From the NCBI GenBank assembly GCA_024698505.1, contig JAILRE010000064.1, positions 1 through 61,573 on the forward strand: a stretch of 61,573 bases of DNA. The letters run 5' to 3'. Source of the DNA: Clostridiales bacterium (GTDB lineage Bacteria; Bacillota; Clostridia; Christensenellales; CAG-138). Under the pieces are notes generated by a model. That model was given only the letters and a program-made list of their open reading frames with translations, was not told the origin of the DNA and did not search any database. Position numbers and translations under genes: made by a program. This document shows, piece after piece, positions 61,291 through 61,573 of the stretch (positions are counted from its first letter, which is position 1; the number at the start of each line of letters is the position of its first letter).

Positions 61291-61573
61291 TTACTCGATG
61301 ATAGCGGTAACAACGCCGGAAGCGACGGTACGGCCGCCCTCACGGATAGCGAACCTCAGGCCCTCGTCCATAGCGATCGGGGTGATGAGGTTGATCTCCA
61401 TACGGGTGTTGTCGCCGGGCATGACCATCTCAGTGCCCTCGGGGAGCTTGATGGTGCCGGTAACGTCAGTGGTACGGAAATAGAACTGGGGACGATAGCC
61501 GCTGAAGAAGGGGGTATGACGGCCGCCCTCTTCCTTGGTCAGAACGTAGACCTCACCCTTGAAGTGGGTGTGG
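61291..61573 (-). CDS. tuf: Elongation factor Tu, C-terminal part
   Basis: The last 94 residues of EF-Tu, cut by the window end. [37 protein letters not shown] and [26 protein letters not shown] are diagnostic; it ends VTAIIE. Codons are strongly biased. Domain 3 only is visible. Confidence 0.97.
   Translation of the reverse strand, partial: HTHFKGEVYVLTKEEGGRHTPFFSGYRPQFYFRTTDVTGTIKLPEGTEMVMPGDNTRMEINLITPIAMDEGLRFAIREGGRTVASGVVTAIIE

Overview
The window looks like chromosomal DNA of a GC-rich Clostridia member (Firmicutes), probably an uncultured gut-type anaerobe. Evidence: a clostridial 2[4Fe-4S] ferredoxin, RNase J with a YlbF-family protein, CdaA/CdaR c-di-AMP genes, long-form HPF, PyrR-UraA, AddA, a NifS-ThiI pair without rhodanese domain, and many lipoproteins with Thr/Pro/Glu-rich linkers. 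Most genes use GC-rich codons with frequent ATA; rpsB, tsf, hup and tuf instead favour ATC and CGT/CGC, as expected of highly expressed genes. The genus cannot be named from this window alone.

Layout. 1-1958 (-): a sensor kinase, cut by the window edge, and its OmpR-type regulator. 2159-5367: an AT-rich accessory segment (DUF2971 protein, TnpV, small membrane protein, Cys-rich unknown protein) lying directly against the 3' end of ssrA, a classic integration site. 5514-7631: trans-translation genes (ssrA and smpB), a TipA-like MerR regulator and secG. 7748-23426 (-): a long same-strand run: gpmI, a fused pgk-tpi gene, a U32 protein, mltG with an acidic repeat tail, ylbF, RNase J, an ABC-F ATPase, a SLOG protein, a MinD-like ATPase, a large FAD protein, cdaR and cdaA. 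23783-34562 (+): class A PBP, nifS-thiI-lipoprotein, rpsB-tsf, and an ECF sigma factor, a putative anti-sigma factor and a lipoprotein serpin. 34632-45417 (-): DUF3885 protein, phosphoesterase, zinc-ribbon protein, YihA GTPase, EIIC-like permease, unknown membrane protein, cysS, an orphan KamB/KamC-like pair, and pyrR-uraA behind an attenuator-like leader. 45690-49369 (-): a surface cluster of a DHHW protein, a DUF4358 lipoprotein and two paralogous SGNH lipoproteins. 49619-52703 (-): an HTH-DUF4097 fusion, a 533-bp intergenic region with four DnaA-box-like 9-mers, rluD and lspA. 52827-61573: addA without addB, hpf, a lipoprotein, asparaginase, a MazG fusion, ferredoxin, HU and the 3' end of tuf.

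The genes are mostly housekeeping: glycolysis, envelope synthesis, RNA turnover, trans-translation, tRNA thiolation, translation factors and pyrimidine salvage. The unusual points are the PGK-TPI fusion, the orphan aminomutase-reactivase-like pair upstream of cysS, the ECF/serpin unit, the cytoplasmic HTH protein carrying a GGG-repeat DUF4097 domain, the paired SGNH/DHHW cluster without a visible MBOAT partner, the ssrA-linked island, and a cysteine-rich EF-Ts. No CRISPR array, complete transposon, rRNA or tRNA gene was seen. All statements rest on reading the sequence; no database search was run.
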